Positions 51,915-60,794 of a stretch of 64,000 nt of DNA are shown in pieces; positions within the stretch are counted from its first letter, which is position 1, and each line of letters begins with the position of its first letter. The notes under the pieces were generated by a model. It saw only the letters and a program-made list of their open reading frames with translations, had not been told where the DNA came from and searched no databases. The position numbers and the translations under genes are program-made. The stretch is from Natrinema salinisoli (GTDB lineage Archaea; Halobacteriota; Halobacteria; Halobacteriales; Natrialbaceae): contig NZ_CP084469.1 in assembly GCF_020405205.1 (NCBI RefSeq), positions 2,666,001 through 2,730,000 on the forward strand, read 5' to 3'.

Positions 51915-52751
51915 ATGGAGATTCGGGAGCCGAAAGCGGACGAGGCGGCGCGGATTCGAGAGGTCGTCGACAGCTCGATGACGACCTCGTTCAGGCTCAG
52001 TCCGGGACAGATCGACGGGATCACCGACGACCAGTTCGGGGACGACTCCGTTACCGAGAAGATAGACGACGAGGACACCCTGCTTCACGTCGTCGAAAGC
52101 GGCGAGGATATCGAGGGGACGACGATCGCCGGGTTCGTCGAAGGGCGGCTCGAGGACGGCTGGGGCGAGGTGAACTGGCTGTTCGTCGACCCGGAACATC
52201 GGGGACAGGGGATCGGGACGGAGCTGTACGAAACCGCGACGGAGACGCTCCGCGAACGCGGTGCCGAGCACGTCTACGTCACCGTCCTCGAGGCCAACAT
52301 CGAGGGTCACCAGTACGTCGAACAGTTCGGCCTCGAGCACGACGGCGACCGGCGCATCGAGGTCGCCGGCGAGTCGCTCGTGAAATACGTCTACACGGAT
52401 TCGGACGTCGACGTGGACCTCCCCACGGAGTCGGGCGCGGAGTCGGCGGACGACGAGGACGCGAAAACCGACGAGCTTCCCGACACGGAAACGACGGACG
52501 GTCAGCTGACGACGACGACCGACGACGGAGAAACGGTGTACGTCGCCCGCGACGAGGACGAATCCGGCACCGCAGCGCCGTTTTTCGTCACCTACGAGGA
52601 CGAGGACCACGCGGAGCAGTACGGCTTCTACTGCGCGAACTGTGGCTCCCTCGACGTCTCGATGGCGGAGATGGACCGTCTCGAGTGCAGTGATTGCGGA
52701 AACGAGCACGCGGAGCGATCCGAGGAGTCGTACGACGACTCGCACCTGTAG
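51915..52751 (+). CDS. GNAT acetyltransferase fused to DUF5816 zinc ribbon
   Basis: A 278-aa protein. The N-terminal GNAT domain (1-160) has the acetyl-CoA loop in LFVDPEHRGQGIGTELYETA (motif A R/Q-x-x-G-x-G/A). A hydrophilic acidic linker (about 165-205) follows, then a C-terminal domain with PFFVTYEDEDHAEQYGFYCANC..LECSDCGNEH, a CxxC...CxxC zinc ribbon as in DUF5816. The substrate is unknown, perhaps a protein or nucleic-acid-associated target given the ribbon. The ATG at 51915 (MEIREPKADEAARIREV) is the natural start. Confidence 0.85.
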   Translation: MEIREPKADEAARIREVVDSSMTTSFRLSPGQIDGITDDQFGDDSVTEKIDDEDTLLHVVESGEDIEGTTIAGFVEGRLEDGWGEVNWLFVDPEHRGQGIGTELYETATETLRERGAEHVYVTVLEANIEGHQYVEQFGLEHDGDRRIEVAGESLVKYVYTDSDVDVDLPTESGAESADDEDAKTDELPDTETTDGQLTTTTDDGETVYVARDEDESGTAAPFFVTYEDEDHAEQYGFYCANCGSLDVSMAEMDRLECSDCGNEHAERSEESYDDSHL

Positions 52752-52820
52752 TCGCCGTGACGGCCGCCGAATCGCGCCGTAGCCTCGAGTCGGCCCCTCG
52801 AGACCGAAGCCGCTCCCGCG

Positions 52821-53327
52821 TTATTTCGCGAAGATACTGTCTGCCGTCGCCGCACCGACGACGCTGAAGACCGACCCCACGGTCACGGCTTTGAACGAGG
52901 TCACTGCGCGCTCACAGGAAGTCGCGACGCGCTCGAAGAAGGGCCCGGAGGACCCGAACAGAGCTCCGGGGCCACAATCGGCTACGGCGTCCGGGAGGAA
53001 CGTCCCGGGGGCACCGAAGAGGAGGGCGAGCACGGACACCGAGCCGAACGTGACGACCATCAGTGAAATGAAACGGAGCGGAACGCCAGCTACCTCCTGT
53101 TCGTCGTCGAGGTCGCGGGTCGTGTCCGCCTTGTACAGCGCCGCGTAACCGATCGAGAAGACGATCGAGACGATCACGAGTGACTGCACGATGTGCATGT
53201 TCCCCGCGAGCACCCAGACTTCCTCCGTAACGACGAACGGACCCGCGAGCAGGAACCCGCCGACGGTCTGCTGGGCCGAGTCCGCGAGCCGAAAGTCGCG
53301 CGGACGGCGCGGGCGTCGAAGTTTCAT
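52821..53327 (-). CDS. DUF2391 family integral membrane protein
   Basis: A 168-aa protein with four probable helices: TVGGFLLAGPFVVTEEVW, IVQSLVIVSIVFSIGYAAL, FISLMVVTFGSVSVLALLFG and a C-terminal VTVGSVFSVVGAATAD. The segment GGFLLAGPFVVTEEVWVLA is characteristic of DUF2391. No function is established. It ends 69 nt after the GNAT-DUF5816 stop in convergent orientation. Confidence 0.78.
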   Translation of the reverse strand: MKLRRPRRPRDFRLADSAQQTVGGFLLAGPFVVTEEVWVLAGNMHIVQSLVIVSIVFSIGYAALYKADTTRDLDDEQEVAGVPLRFISLMVVTFGSVSVLALLFGAPGTFLPDAVADCGPGALFGSSGPFFERVATSCERAVTSFKAVTVGSVFSVVGAATADSIFAK

Positions 53328-53377
53328 ACCGGAGGATTACGGTGAAACGGTAAAACGCTCCCGTTCGACGAATCCCG

Positions 53378-54118
53378 TTAGAGGAACACCAAGAGGAGAG
53401 CGTAGCCGGCCGCTCCGGCGGCGAACGCCCAGAACCGACTCTCGCGGTCCGCGGGCAGTTCCTCTTTGATCACGTTCAGAACGATCCCGCCGGCCAGGAA
53501 CGGGACGAACACGGCGAGGAGGAGTTCCGCGTCCTCGAGGACGTATCCGCCGGCGAATCCGACGATCACCGCCGCGGACAGCAGCCACCGGACGCGGCGG
53601 TGATACGCCGAGCCGTGGTGCTCCCGGAGACTGTCGTCCGTAACGAGAACGTGCAACGCCATCGCGACGAAAAAGAGGAGCACGCTACCGAGTTCGCGGT
53701 CCCACAGGAGGTAGCCGATTATCGCGTTGTAGGCCGCGAACGATCCGACGTGGATCCAGAAGACGCCGCTGCCGGCTACGTCGTCGTTCCGCTCCGACTG
53801 ACCGTTGGTCCGGCGAGCGAGTTGCTCGAGGCCGTAGTAGACGACGAATCCGAGGAGCGCGATCAGATAGCCGTGGTGTTCGGCGGCGATCGTCGCTGTC
53901 CCGTAGCGCTCGAGCGTCGCCGCGGCCTCCCCGACCTCGGGGAGGAGGTGGACGAACACGTACGCGACCGAGACGCCGCCGGCGGCGGACAGCCACCCGC
54001 TACGGGGAATCCGGCCGCCGAATCCGAGGCGGCCGGCGAAGAGATGAACGAGCGCGAGGGCGATCGCGAGCGCGGGAGTGAGTAAGACTTCGAGAGCGAA
54101 CGAGCCGAGAGGGACCAT
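53378..54118 (-). CDS. ZIP-like membrane protein
   Basis: A 246-aa membrane protein with about eight helices. Its motifs recall ZIP metal transporters: YVFVHLLPEVGEA, FVAMALHVLVTDDSLREHHG and VPFLAGGIVLNVIKEELPADRES. The typical His-rich loop and the full HNxxD metal site are incomplete (ALHVLVTDD replaces HNxPE), so transport of zinc or iron is uncertain. The start at 54118 (MVPLGSFALEVLLTPALA) is the first ATG before helix 1. It is 51 nt downstream of the exchanger gene on the same strand, so the two may share a transcript. Confidence 0.72.
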   Translation of the reverse strand: MVPLGSFALEVLLTPALAIALALVHLFAGRLGFGGRIPRSGWLSAAGGVSVAYVFVHLLPEVGEAAATLERYGTATIAAEHHGYLIALLGFVVYYGLEQLARRTNGQSERNDDVAGSGVFWIHVGSFAAYNAIIGYLLWDRELGSVLLFFVAMALHVLVTDDSLREHHGSAYHRRVRWLLSAAVIVGFAGGYVLEDAELLLAVFVPFLAGGIVLNVIKEELPADRESRFWAFAAGAAGYALLLVFL

Positions 54119-54169
54119 CGCCCTATGACGTATACCGGCAACGGAAATGTAGGTTCGTGACCGGTCCGT

Positions 54170-55555
54170 TCAGTCGTCGGCGCTGTGGGGTTGCTCGCCA
54201 CCGGTCGACATCGCGTCGCCGATCGTCCCCGCGGTCCGCCGGACGAGCCGACCGAACACCCGACGGCGGCTGACGAACAGCGCCACCCCGAGCACGATGT
54301 AGATCGCGCTGTAGATGAGCAGGAGGTCGGTACTCGAGACCGGCAACGCCACGAACTCGCGGATGAGGGCGAACTCGAGGAAGACCTGCGAGAGGAACAG
54401 GACGAGCAGCGTGAGCGCTTCCCGGACGGAGATCTGGAATTTGAGCAGCAGGGCGATCGCGAAGAACGACTGGGCGGCGGTCAGCCAGATCTCGGCCGAC
54501 TGCTTGAAGTCGAAGGCGAGCACGCCGTACCGGCCCAACGCCAGCGAGTGGACGACGACGAGCGTCCCGATGAGCAGCGTCCACTGGTTGAGTTTCGAGG
54601 AGATGAGCGCGTTGAAGCCCGCCGTCGAGCGCGCCTTGTTCACGAGGTAGACGACGACGATGAGTTCCGGCGCTTCGGAGGCCAGCGGCGCGATCCACTG
54701 GATCATGAAGAAGGAGGGAATGCCGACGCTCTCGCCGAGGGACTCGAGCCCGTGAGCGAAGGGTTCGACGGCCGTGAAGATCATCGTCCCCGAGTAGGCG
54801 AACAGGACGAGGACGGTTGCCACCCGGCTCGCTTTCGAGAATTGCTGCAGGTACGCCGGGACGCCGACGTGGGCCGTGTCCCGTTCGACCTCGCCCCGGA
54901 GGATGACCGCGATGTAACAGACGTACAGGCCGACGAGAAACAGCATGTCCAAGATGTCGATCCCGCCCCTGAGCGGGACGAGAAACGCCCAGAGCGTCGC
55001 GAGCAGGAGGAAGACGATCTCGAGTCCGATCTGCCGATCGAGGATCACGACGTCGGAGAGGAAGCCGTCTCGTCTCTCGACGGCGGGATCGGCCGACGAG
55101 CCCCGACGGAAGATCGTAAAGAGGGCGACGCCGGCCCACCCGATGCCGATGAGGATGCGGTTCGCGCCGGTCATGTTGGCGACGGCCAAATTGCCGGCCT
55201 CGATCCCGCGTTCGGTCCCGGCGAACACGCCCGCGTTCCAGGCGTAGAGGGCATCGACGGCGTACTCGGGCGCGACTGCCAGCACTGCGAGGACCGCGAT
55301 CGCGAACGCCTGGGGCACGTCCTTCTCGGCTGTCTCGGCCGCCCACGCGAGCAGGAACGCCGCCCCGAGAACGGCGAGTCCGGTCAGAATTACGGTCCAG
55401 AACGTGGACAGCGTACGGAAGAGGCGCGGTGCCTGATACTCGAGCCCACCGACTGCCGCGACCCAGGGGAGGAGGCCGGTAGCCCCCACGACCGCGACCC
55501 AGGGGAGTGTCAGTGCAATTGCAGCCGATATCGCGCCGAGCGCTCGTCGTCTCAT
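54170..55555 (-). CDS. Sodium/calcium exchanger family (CaCA) membrane protein
   Basis: A 461-aa protein with about 12 membrane helices in two inverted halves. The two alpha-repeat-like stretches are LAVAPEYAVDALYAWNAGV..ANMTGANRILIG and IAPLASEAPELIVVVYLVNKARSTAGFNALISSKLNQW, each with the acidic ion-binding residue after Pro-Glu. A polar loop (RRGSSADPAVERRDGF) separates the halves. It should exchange Na+ or H+ for Ca2+, but ion specificity is not determined. The C-terminal tail is basic, then polar (GEQPHSADD). Confidence 0.85.
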   Translation of the reverse strand: MRRRALGAISAAIALTLPWVAVVGATGLLPWVAAVGGLEYQAPRLFRTLSTFWTVILTGLAVLGAAFLLAWAAETAEKDVPQAFAIAVLAVLAVAPEYAVDALYAWNAGVFAGTERGIEAGNLAVANMTGANRILIGIGWAGVALFTIFRRGSSADPAVERRDGFLSDVVILDRQIGLEIVFLLLATLWAFLVPLRGGIDILDMLFLVGLYVCYIAVILRGEVERDTAHVGVPAYLQQFSKASRVATVLVLFAYSGTMIFTAVEPFAHGLESLGESVGIPSFFMIQWIAPLASEAPELIVVVYLVNKARSTAGFNALISSKLNQWTLLIGTLVVVHSLALGRYGVLAFDFKQSAEIWLTAAQSFFAIALLLKFQISVREALTLLVLFLSQVFLEFALIREFVALPVSSTDLLLIYSAIYIVLGVALFVSRRRVFGRLVRRTAGTIGDAMSTGGEQPHSADD

Positions 55556-55612
55556 GGAATCGTCTAGGAACGCATACCCATCGACCTCCGATACGTGATA
55601 CGATGCTGCCTG

Positions 55613-56278
55613 CTACTGCTGTGGAGCGCGCTCTTCGTAGGGCTGAACGACGACGAATCCCTCCGAGCCCGTGAATTCGAGCTGGTAGGTCTCCTCGGAG
55701 GACTGACCGATCATGTTCGAGAAGGCGCTATCCACGTGGCTTCCGGGCGTCGTCCCGCTCCAGGCGACAGTCGCGCCGGGATCGGTCCTGACCGGCGGCC
55801 GCAAGACCAGCGGCTCGCCGTGGGTCGTGATCGCGACGCTGCCGGGCCCCTCGAGGAAGACGTTCGTCATGCCCCCGGCCGAGAAGCCCGCGATGCTCTC
55901 GACGGTTCGGATCTCGTAGTCGACTGACGACTCGAAGGCGAGCACGTCGGTGCCGTTGACCGAAATCGACTGGCCAGCGTCGAGATCGAGGATCTGGATC
56001 TTCTTCTCCTGATCAGCGAGATAGAGGTGGCCGCTCCCGGTCGCCTCCATCACGGGCGTCCCTTCCCCCGTCGCCTTCTCCTTGAGGAACCCCGTGATCC
56101 CGCCTTCGGCGGAGGACTTCCCCTCGAACGAGATGTCTCCGTCGTAGGCGATCATCGATCCGGCCTTCGCGATCACGGACCCGTCGAGGGCGACGTCCAG
56201 TAGTTTGCCGTTCTCGAGTTGAAACGTGTCACCGCCCGCCTCGGGTTCGTTGGTGCTGACGAATTCGTCGATTTTCAT
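55613..56278 (-). CDS. AIM24 family protein
   Basis: A 221-aa beta-helix-like protein of the AIM24/TRAP-like group (mitochondrial biogenesis AIM24). Recognised segments: FQLENGKLLDVALDGSVIAKAGSMIAYDGDISFEG, GHLYLADQEKKIQILDLDAGQSISVNGTDVLAFESSV and LVLRPPVRTDPGATVAWSGTTPG. No signal peptide or helix. Function in archaea unknown. The ATG at 56278 (MKIDEFVS) is preferred over one 27 nt upstream. It lies 96 nt downstream of the GMC oxidoreductase gene on the same strand. Confidence 0.88.
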   Translation of the reverse strand: MKIDEFVSTNEPEAGGDTFQLENGKLLDVALDGSVIAKAGSMIAYDGDISFEGKSSAEGGITGFLKEKATGEGTPVMEATGSGHLYLADQEKKIQILDLDAGQSISVNGTDVLAFESSVDYEIRTVESIAGFSAGGMTNVFLEGPGSVAITTHGEPLVLRPPVRTDPGATVAWSGTTPGSHVDSAFSNMIGQSSEETYQLEFTGSEGFVVVQPYEERAPQQ

Positions 56279-56374
56279 GGTATATCGAGCCGAAATTCGG
56301 CTCACCGATCCCGTTTGTCGCGATCGGTCAAATAGTTACTCGTGTATCAGCTTCGGGGCAGGCCGATGTACCGA

Positions 56375-57970
56375 TCAGGCCTCCCCGCGAATGAAATCGG
56401 CCGCCTTCTCCGCGATCATCGTCGTCGGCGCGTCCGTGTTGCCGCTCGTGATCGTCGGCATCACCGAGGCGTCGACCACGCGGAGTCCCTCGAGTCCGCG
56501 GACCCGAAGCCGGTCGTCGACGACGGCCATGTCGTCGTCGCCCATCTTGCAGGTGCCGACGGGATGGTACAGCGTCTCGGCGTTCTCGCGAATGTACTCG
56601 ATCAGTTCGTCGTCGCTCTGAACGCCCGACCCCGGTAGTATCTCCTCGCCGCGATACTCGTCGAACGGCTCGGACTGCAGGATCTCGCGGACCAGTTTGA
56701 CGCCCTCGAGCAGCACCTCGAGGTCCTCGCCCTGAGTCAGGTACTGGGGATCGGTGGCCGGGTCGTCGAAGGGGTCGGCGGAGGCGAGCGTGATCCGGCC
56801 GCGGCTCTCGGGTCGCAGTCGGAGCGCGTTGAGCGCGAACCCGTGCCCGTCGGGGTTCTCGAGTCCGTGTTCGACGAAGTGTGACGGGGCGAAGTGGAAC
56901 TGAACGTCAGGGGTGTCGGCGTCCTCGGAGACGGTCGCGAACCCGCCGGCCTCGCCGACGTTCGACGTCAGCGGTCCCGTTTTCAACACCAGGTACTTGA
57001 GGAGGTTCCAGATCGATTCCGCGTCGGCGAGGGTGATCGATTTCTCGCACTCGTAGCCGACGCCGGCCTGCAGGTGGTCCTGCAGGTTTCGGCCGACGCC
57101 GGGGAGGTCCTCGACGACGTCGATGTCGTGTTCGGCGAGGTGGTCCGCCGGGCCGACGCCGGAGAGGAGGAGCAACTGGGGTGAGTTGATCGCACCGGCC
57201 GAGAGGACGACTTCCTCGGTCGCGTCGACCGTCGCGGGACTGCCGTCGGCATCGTCGCGAGCGTACTCGACACCGACGGCCTCCTGCTCGTCGAATCGGA
57301 CCTGCGTCACTCGTGCCCCCGTCACCGCAGTCAGATTCGGGCGGTCGAGGACCGGCTTCAGATACGCGTCGGCCGCGCTGTGTCGACGGCCACCCTCCTG
57401 TGTCACCTGATAGAGTCCGACGCCCGCCTGCTCGCCGGCGTTGAAATCACCGTTGTCTGGCAGCCCCACCGCCTGCCCGGCCTCGACGAACGCCTCGCTG
57501 AGCTCGTTCGGCGACTGGGGATCGGCCACGTTCCGCGGCCCGCCGGTTCCGTGGTACTCCGAGGCTCCGCGTTCGTTGTGTTCGGCTCGCTTGAAGTACG
57601 GCAACACGTCCTCGTGCCCCCATCCCTCGTTGCCCAGCTCCGCCCAGTGGTCGTAGTCCTCGGCCTGCCCCCGGATGTAGATCATCGCGTTCATCGAACT
57701 CGAGCCGCCGAGCGTCTTCCCGCGGGGCCAGTAGAGCTCCCGGTCGCGGAGTTCCGACTGCGGTTCGGTGTGATAGTTCCAGTCGACGTCGGACTGGAAC
57801 AGTTCCGAGAACGCCGCCGGAATCCCGATTTCGCGCTTCTCGTCGGGCTCTCCGGCCTCGAGCAACAGTACCTCGGTGTCCGCATCGGCCGAGAGTCGGT
57901 TCGCGAGTACACAGCCCGCCGGTCCCGCGCCGACGATAACGTAGTCGTACGACCGCCCGTCCCCTGTCAT
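56375..57970 (-). CDS. GMC family oxidoreductase (choline dehydrogenase-like)
   Basis: A 531-aa FAD flavoprotein. Dinucleotide-binding site: YVIVGAGPAGCVLANRLSAD. GMC signature 1: WPRGKTLGGSSSMNAMIYIRG; signature 2: GAINSPQLLLLSGVGP. Active-site His: ETLYHPVGTCKMG. It oxidises an alcohol (choline, alkanols or sugars) with transfer to an acceptor; a betaine aldehyde dehydrogenase gene is not seen next to it, so osmolyte synthesis is not demonstrated. The ATG at 57970 lies inside a palindrome (57969-57980); a TATA-like TTTATGATA is about 33 nt upstream. Confidence 0.9.
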   Translation of the reverse strand: MTGDGRSYDYVIVGAGPAGCVLANRLSADADTEVLLLEAGEPDEKREIGIPAAFSELFQSDVDWNYHTEPQSELRDRELYWPRGKTLGGSSSMNAMIYIRGQAEDYDHWAELGNEGWGHEDVLPYFKRAEHNERGASEYHGTGGPRNVADPQSPNELSEAFVEAGQAVGLPDNGDFNAGEQAGVGLYQVTQEGGRRHSAADAYLKPVLDRPNLTAVTGARVTQVRFDEQEAVGVEYARDDADGSPATVDATEEVVLSAGAINSPQLLLLSGVGPADHLAEHDIDVVEDLPGVGRNLQDHLQAGVGYECEKSITLADAESIWNLLKYLVLKTGPLTSNVGEAGGFATVSEDADTPDVQFHFAPSHFVEHGLENPDGHGFALNALRLRPESRGRITLASADPFDDPATDPQYLTQGEDLEVLLEGVKLVREILQSEPFDEYRGEEILPGSGVQSDDELIEYIRENAETLYHPVGTCKMGDDDMAVVDDRLRVRGLEGLRVVDASVMPTITSGNTDAPTTMIAEKAADFIRGEA

Positions 57971-57980
57971 GATATATCAT
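57969..57980. promoter_or_regulatory. Perfect 12-bp palindrome at the GMC oxidoreductase start
   Basis: ATGATATATCAT is self-complementary and overlaps the ATG of the minus-strand GMC gene (start codon at 57970-57968). Between the TATA-like TTTATGATA (about 58000) and the coding sequence, it could be an operator near the transcription start. No regulator known. Confidence 0.35.
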
Positions 57981-58205
57981 ACCGTTCGAGGGAACTATCA
58001 TAAACGTTTCAACGAATGTCGCGGCGGCTGTCGTGAGCCGACGTCACCACGGTCTCGAGAAGAGGGCGACCCCACACCTCGGTTTTCCAACCAATCAAGG
58101 AGGAGTCCGGACGGAAACCGCACGAACGCAGCGAGTACGTTCATTCCTGACTGTAGCCGACGGACACCGAAATGTATTTCTCGGTACCTCTCAGTTGCGA
58201 ATATA

Positions 58206-59231
58206 ATGACCGTCTTTCCCCACGGCAACACTCCTCGTACCGTGGTGATACCGGTCGGCGATCCGTCGCCGGCGGCGTGTGAGGAAGTCGCCGAAGCGCT
58301 CCGCGAGACGTTCGAACTGCCGGTTCCGATTCGAGACCCGATCGAAGCGCCTCCCCGAACCGATTCGAACGCCCACGTCGGGAGGCGGTTCCTCGAGTAC
58401 CTCAGGGACGAAACGTCGGACGCGGATCTCGCCGTCGGCGTCACCGACGAGAGGATCAGAATGAGTCGCGACCAGACCGCCCTGTTCGGCGTCGCAGGCG
58501 AGTTCGATACGGTCGGCGTCGTCTCGACGGCTCGTCTGCTCGAGGGCCGCGAACCGACCGATCTCGAGTGCGAGCGGCTGGCCAAAGAGGGCCGCTCCGT
58601 GGTCGGCACTATGCTCGGACTGCGGACGTACCTGCATATGCGTGGCGAGGATCAGCCGTGTGTCGTCGCACCCGGAGAGACCCGCCGCCAGCTGGATGCG
58701 GCACCGACGACCTACTGCGAGGACTGCTGGAACGCGCTCACGGACGACGCGACGTATCCGAAACCGCCAGTCCCCGACGACTGGGTCGTCCGAACGAATG
58801 CGGAGTCCGACGCGACCGGTACCGACGCGGACGGCAATCGCCGAGCGTGGGTGGACTATCTCCTGGCACCGATCGGGTTCGCCGTCCTCGCGGTGATCGA
58901 GTTCGTCGCACTGTTGGGTCCCGTCGTCGATCGGCTTCCGCGTCCCGGTACCGGGTCCGCTCGAGACCTCCCGGAATCGGTGCACACGATCTATCGGATC
59001 ACCAAATTCTGGTCGAACGTCGCACTCTATCTCGGGTCCGCATTCTGTTGGTTGCTCGTCACGGTCTCCGTCCACGACCGGATTTTCGGCCCGGATCTCT
59101 CCGACGGCGTCGCTATCGGGCTCCTGCTACTGAGCGTCGTCCTCGGCGTGTACACGGCCTGGTTCGTCAAAGCGATCGTCGGTGGCATCTACGACGGCCT
59201 CCGGGTCGTGGCCGCCGAGGAATGGTCGTAG
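58206..59231 (+). CDS. Membrane-anchored archaemetzincin-like protein lacking the catalytic site
   Basis: A 341-aa protein. Residues 10-175 align with archaemetzincin: TVVIPVGDPSPAACEEVAEAL; DADLAVGVTDERIRMSRDQTALFGVAGEFDTVGVVSTARL; ERLAKEGRSVVGTMLGLRTY; then CVVAP and YCEDCW. Compared with the archaemetzincin at 45297, HEIGHTYGLEHC is replaced by SVVGTMLGLRTY, so all zinc and catalytic residues are gone, while three cysteines of the second zinc site remain. Residues about 215-240 and 275-330 hold two or three membrane helices, and the C-terminus is GLRVVAAEEWS. It is probably a non-enzymatic binding or regulatory protein. Confidence 0.75.
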   Translation: MTVFPHGNTPRTVVIPVGDPSPAACEEVAEALRETFELPVPIRDPIEAPPRTDSNAHVGRRFLEYLRDETSDADLAVGVTDERIRMSRDQTALFGVAGEFDTVGVVSTARLLEGREPTDLECERLAKEGRSVVGTMLGLRTYLHMRGEDQPCVVAPGETRRQLDAAPTTYCEDCWNALTDDATYPKPPVPDDWVVRTNAESDATGTDADGNRRAWVDYLLAPIGFAVLAVIEFVALLGPVVDRLPRPGTGSARDLPESVHTIYRITKFWSNVALYLGSAFCWLLVTVSVHDRIFGPDLSDGVAIGLLLLSVVLGVYTAWFVKAIVGGIYDGLRVVAAEEWS

Positions 59232-59232
59232 T

Positions 59233-60018
59233 TCAGGCTCCGAGCAGGAACTGCGCGATCCCGGTCAGCCAGAGGAACACCGCGAGACCGACGACACCTT
59301 CGAGCACGCCCAGCGAGACGCTTTTGAACAGCACTCGTCGTCGCTCCGCGAGCAGCGTTTCTGGCGGCTTATCGGAGATGAGTCCCCCACCATCTTCGTG
59401 AGCCGTCACGAGTACCGCCTTCCCGTCGATCGCAGCGGCATCGTCGTCCGGCACCGCCCGGCCGTAGACGAACACCTCGTCGCCGGGTGCGAGATATTCG
59501 TAGGCGTATTTTCGGTCGCGCTCGAGCCCCTGTTCGGGCAGGTCGTTCGCCGCAGCGAACGAGGCGAGATCATCATCGAGGGACTCGTGACTGGCGATCT
59601 CCCGCGACCACTGCCGATCCGCGGAGAGGTCCAGTCGCAGGTCCGTCGCGTCGACGCGGACGCGGGCCACGTCAGTCTCGTCGGCATCGACCGCCTGCTC
59701 GAGGAGGAACGGCGGCGCGATCCGTTCGTCGACGTGGGCCGTCTCGAGTTTGTTGGTATCCTCGACCGTCACTTCGTAACAGACGGCTCGCTCCCGCCCG
59801 CCGAACGGGACTCGCTCCAGCCGTCCGTCGGGTCGGGCGGTCCCCACGAGTGCGGTTTTACCGAGAGCAACCGACTCGAGTGACGATCGCGGCCGGTCAA
59901 CGATCGCGGCCCGCTCCTCGTACCGCTCGAATCCGGAGTGGACGGTCTCGATCCCGACCACGACGAGCGCGCCCGAGCCCAGAACCAGTGCCGCGTAGAG
60001 AGCGATCGCGAGGATCAC
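59233..60018 (-). CDS. GIDE-domain membrane protein
   Basis: A 261-aa protein. It has an N-terminal helix (MILAIALYAALVLGSGALVVVGI), then a GIDE/Mulan-type beta domain (30-230): VGTARPDGRLERVPFGGRERAVCYEVTVED, LRLDLSADRQWSREI, YAYEYLAPGDEVFVYGRAV and AVLVTAHEDGGGLISDKPPETLL. A last pair of hydrophobic segments ends the chain. The RING finger of eukaryotic relatives is absent. The start codon is GTG, overlapping the LemA stop by four bases (GTGA), so the two proteins are translationally coupled. Confidence 0.8.
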   Translation of the reverse strand: MILAIALYAALVLGSGALVVVGIETVHSGFERYEERAAIVDRPRSSLESVALGKTALVGTARPDGRLERVPFGGRERAVCYEVTVEDTNKLETAHVDERIAPPFLLEQAVDADETDVARVRVDATDLRLDLSADRQWSREIASHESLDDDLASFAAANDLPEQGLERDRKYAYEYLAPGDEVFVYGRAVPDDDAAAIDGKAVLVTAHEDGGGLISDKPPETLLAERRRVLFKSVSLGVLEGVVGLAVFLWLTGIAQFLLGA

Positions 60019-60614
60019 GTCTCGGTTGACGACCCGACAGCCAGACGCTCACCGACGTCGACGCCCTCGTGGGCGCCCCGGGACGCGACGAAGGGCTGTC
60101 GCCGGGTAAACCGGTGACGGCTGGCGAACACGGACTCCGGAAACGTATTTAGCAACGCGTTGTACGCGGCGACGGCCTCGTTGTACTGTTCGCGGCGATC
60201 CTCTAGCCGCTGCTCGAGGCGCTGGATCGAGTCCGAAAGCTCCTCGAAGCGGTCGTTCGACGCCAGCTCCGGGTACTCGTCCGACAGCGCGTACACCTCC
60301 TGTGCCGTTTCCCGAAGCGAAACCGCGACCGCGGCGGCGTTTTCGGGTGACTGCGCGTCGATCGCTCCCTCGCGAGCGTCGACGAGACCCTCGAGCAGAT
60401 CCCGTTCGTGGGAGACGTGCTCGTTCGTCAGATCGATCAGTTGCTCGAGTTCCGATCGTCGCCGTTCCAGCAGGACTTCGATGTCGGCCCAGGTCTTCTC
60501 GCAGCGCTCGTGGGCCTCCACGAGCCGCGCCTGTGCGTGCGAGAGATACCGAACGACGCTGTATCCGACGACGAGGCCCCCAAACCCCACGACCACCGTT
60601 CCGAAGATACTCAT
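60015..60614 (-). CDS. LemA family protein
   Basis: A 199-aa protein. It has an N-terminal membrane helix (FGTVVVGFGGLVVGYSVV), then a long helical domain typical of LemA: EKTWADIEVLLERRRSELEQLIDLTNEH.., ALSDEYPELASNDRFEELSDSIQRLEQRL and YNEAVAAYNALLNTFPESVFA. The C-terminal 35 residues are polar. LemA-GIDE pairs recur in prokaryotes; function is not established, possibly at the cytoplasmic membrane. The ATG at 60614 begins MSIFGTVVVG; upstream in-frame ATGs are rejected because they precede the helix with no family similarity. Confidence 0.88.
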   Translation of the reverse strand: MSIFGTVVVGFGGLVVGYSVVRYLSHAQARLVEAHERCEKTWADIEVLLERRRSELEQLIDLTNEHVSHERDLLEGLVDAREGAIDAQSPENAAAVAVSLRETAQEVYALSDEYPELASNDRFEELSDSIQRLEQRLEDRREQYNEAVAAYNALLNTFPESVFASRHRFTRRQPFVASRGAHEGVDVGERLAVGSSTET

Positions 60615-60794
60615 GTCGTTGCCGATAGTTCGGATACAGTGAGTTATAGGTTTTGTTAGGGCTCTGGACGCGTCGCCGCCGATCGCTACCGACTCGTGGG
60701 CGATCGGCCGGCAGACGGAACACGTCGACCCCGACTTGAACGACCTGAACGTGTAACGCACGGGTCGAACTACGTCCGCACGGGAATTGGATCG

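Noticed and set aside
57981-58205. Coding extension upstream of the archaemetzincin-like gene
   Set aside because: The in-frame sequence is Arg/Ser/Pro-rich without structure, and the ATG at 58206 directly precedes the conserved first strand with an AT-rich promoter upstream.
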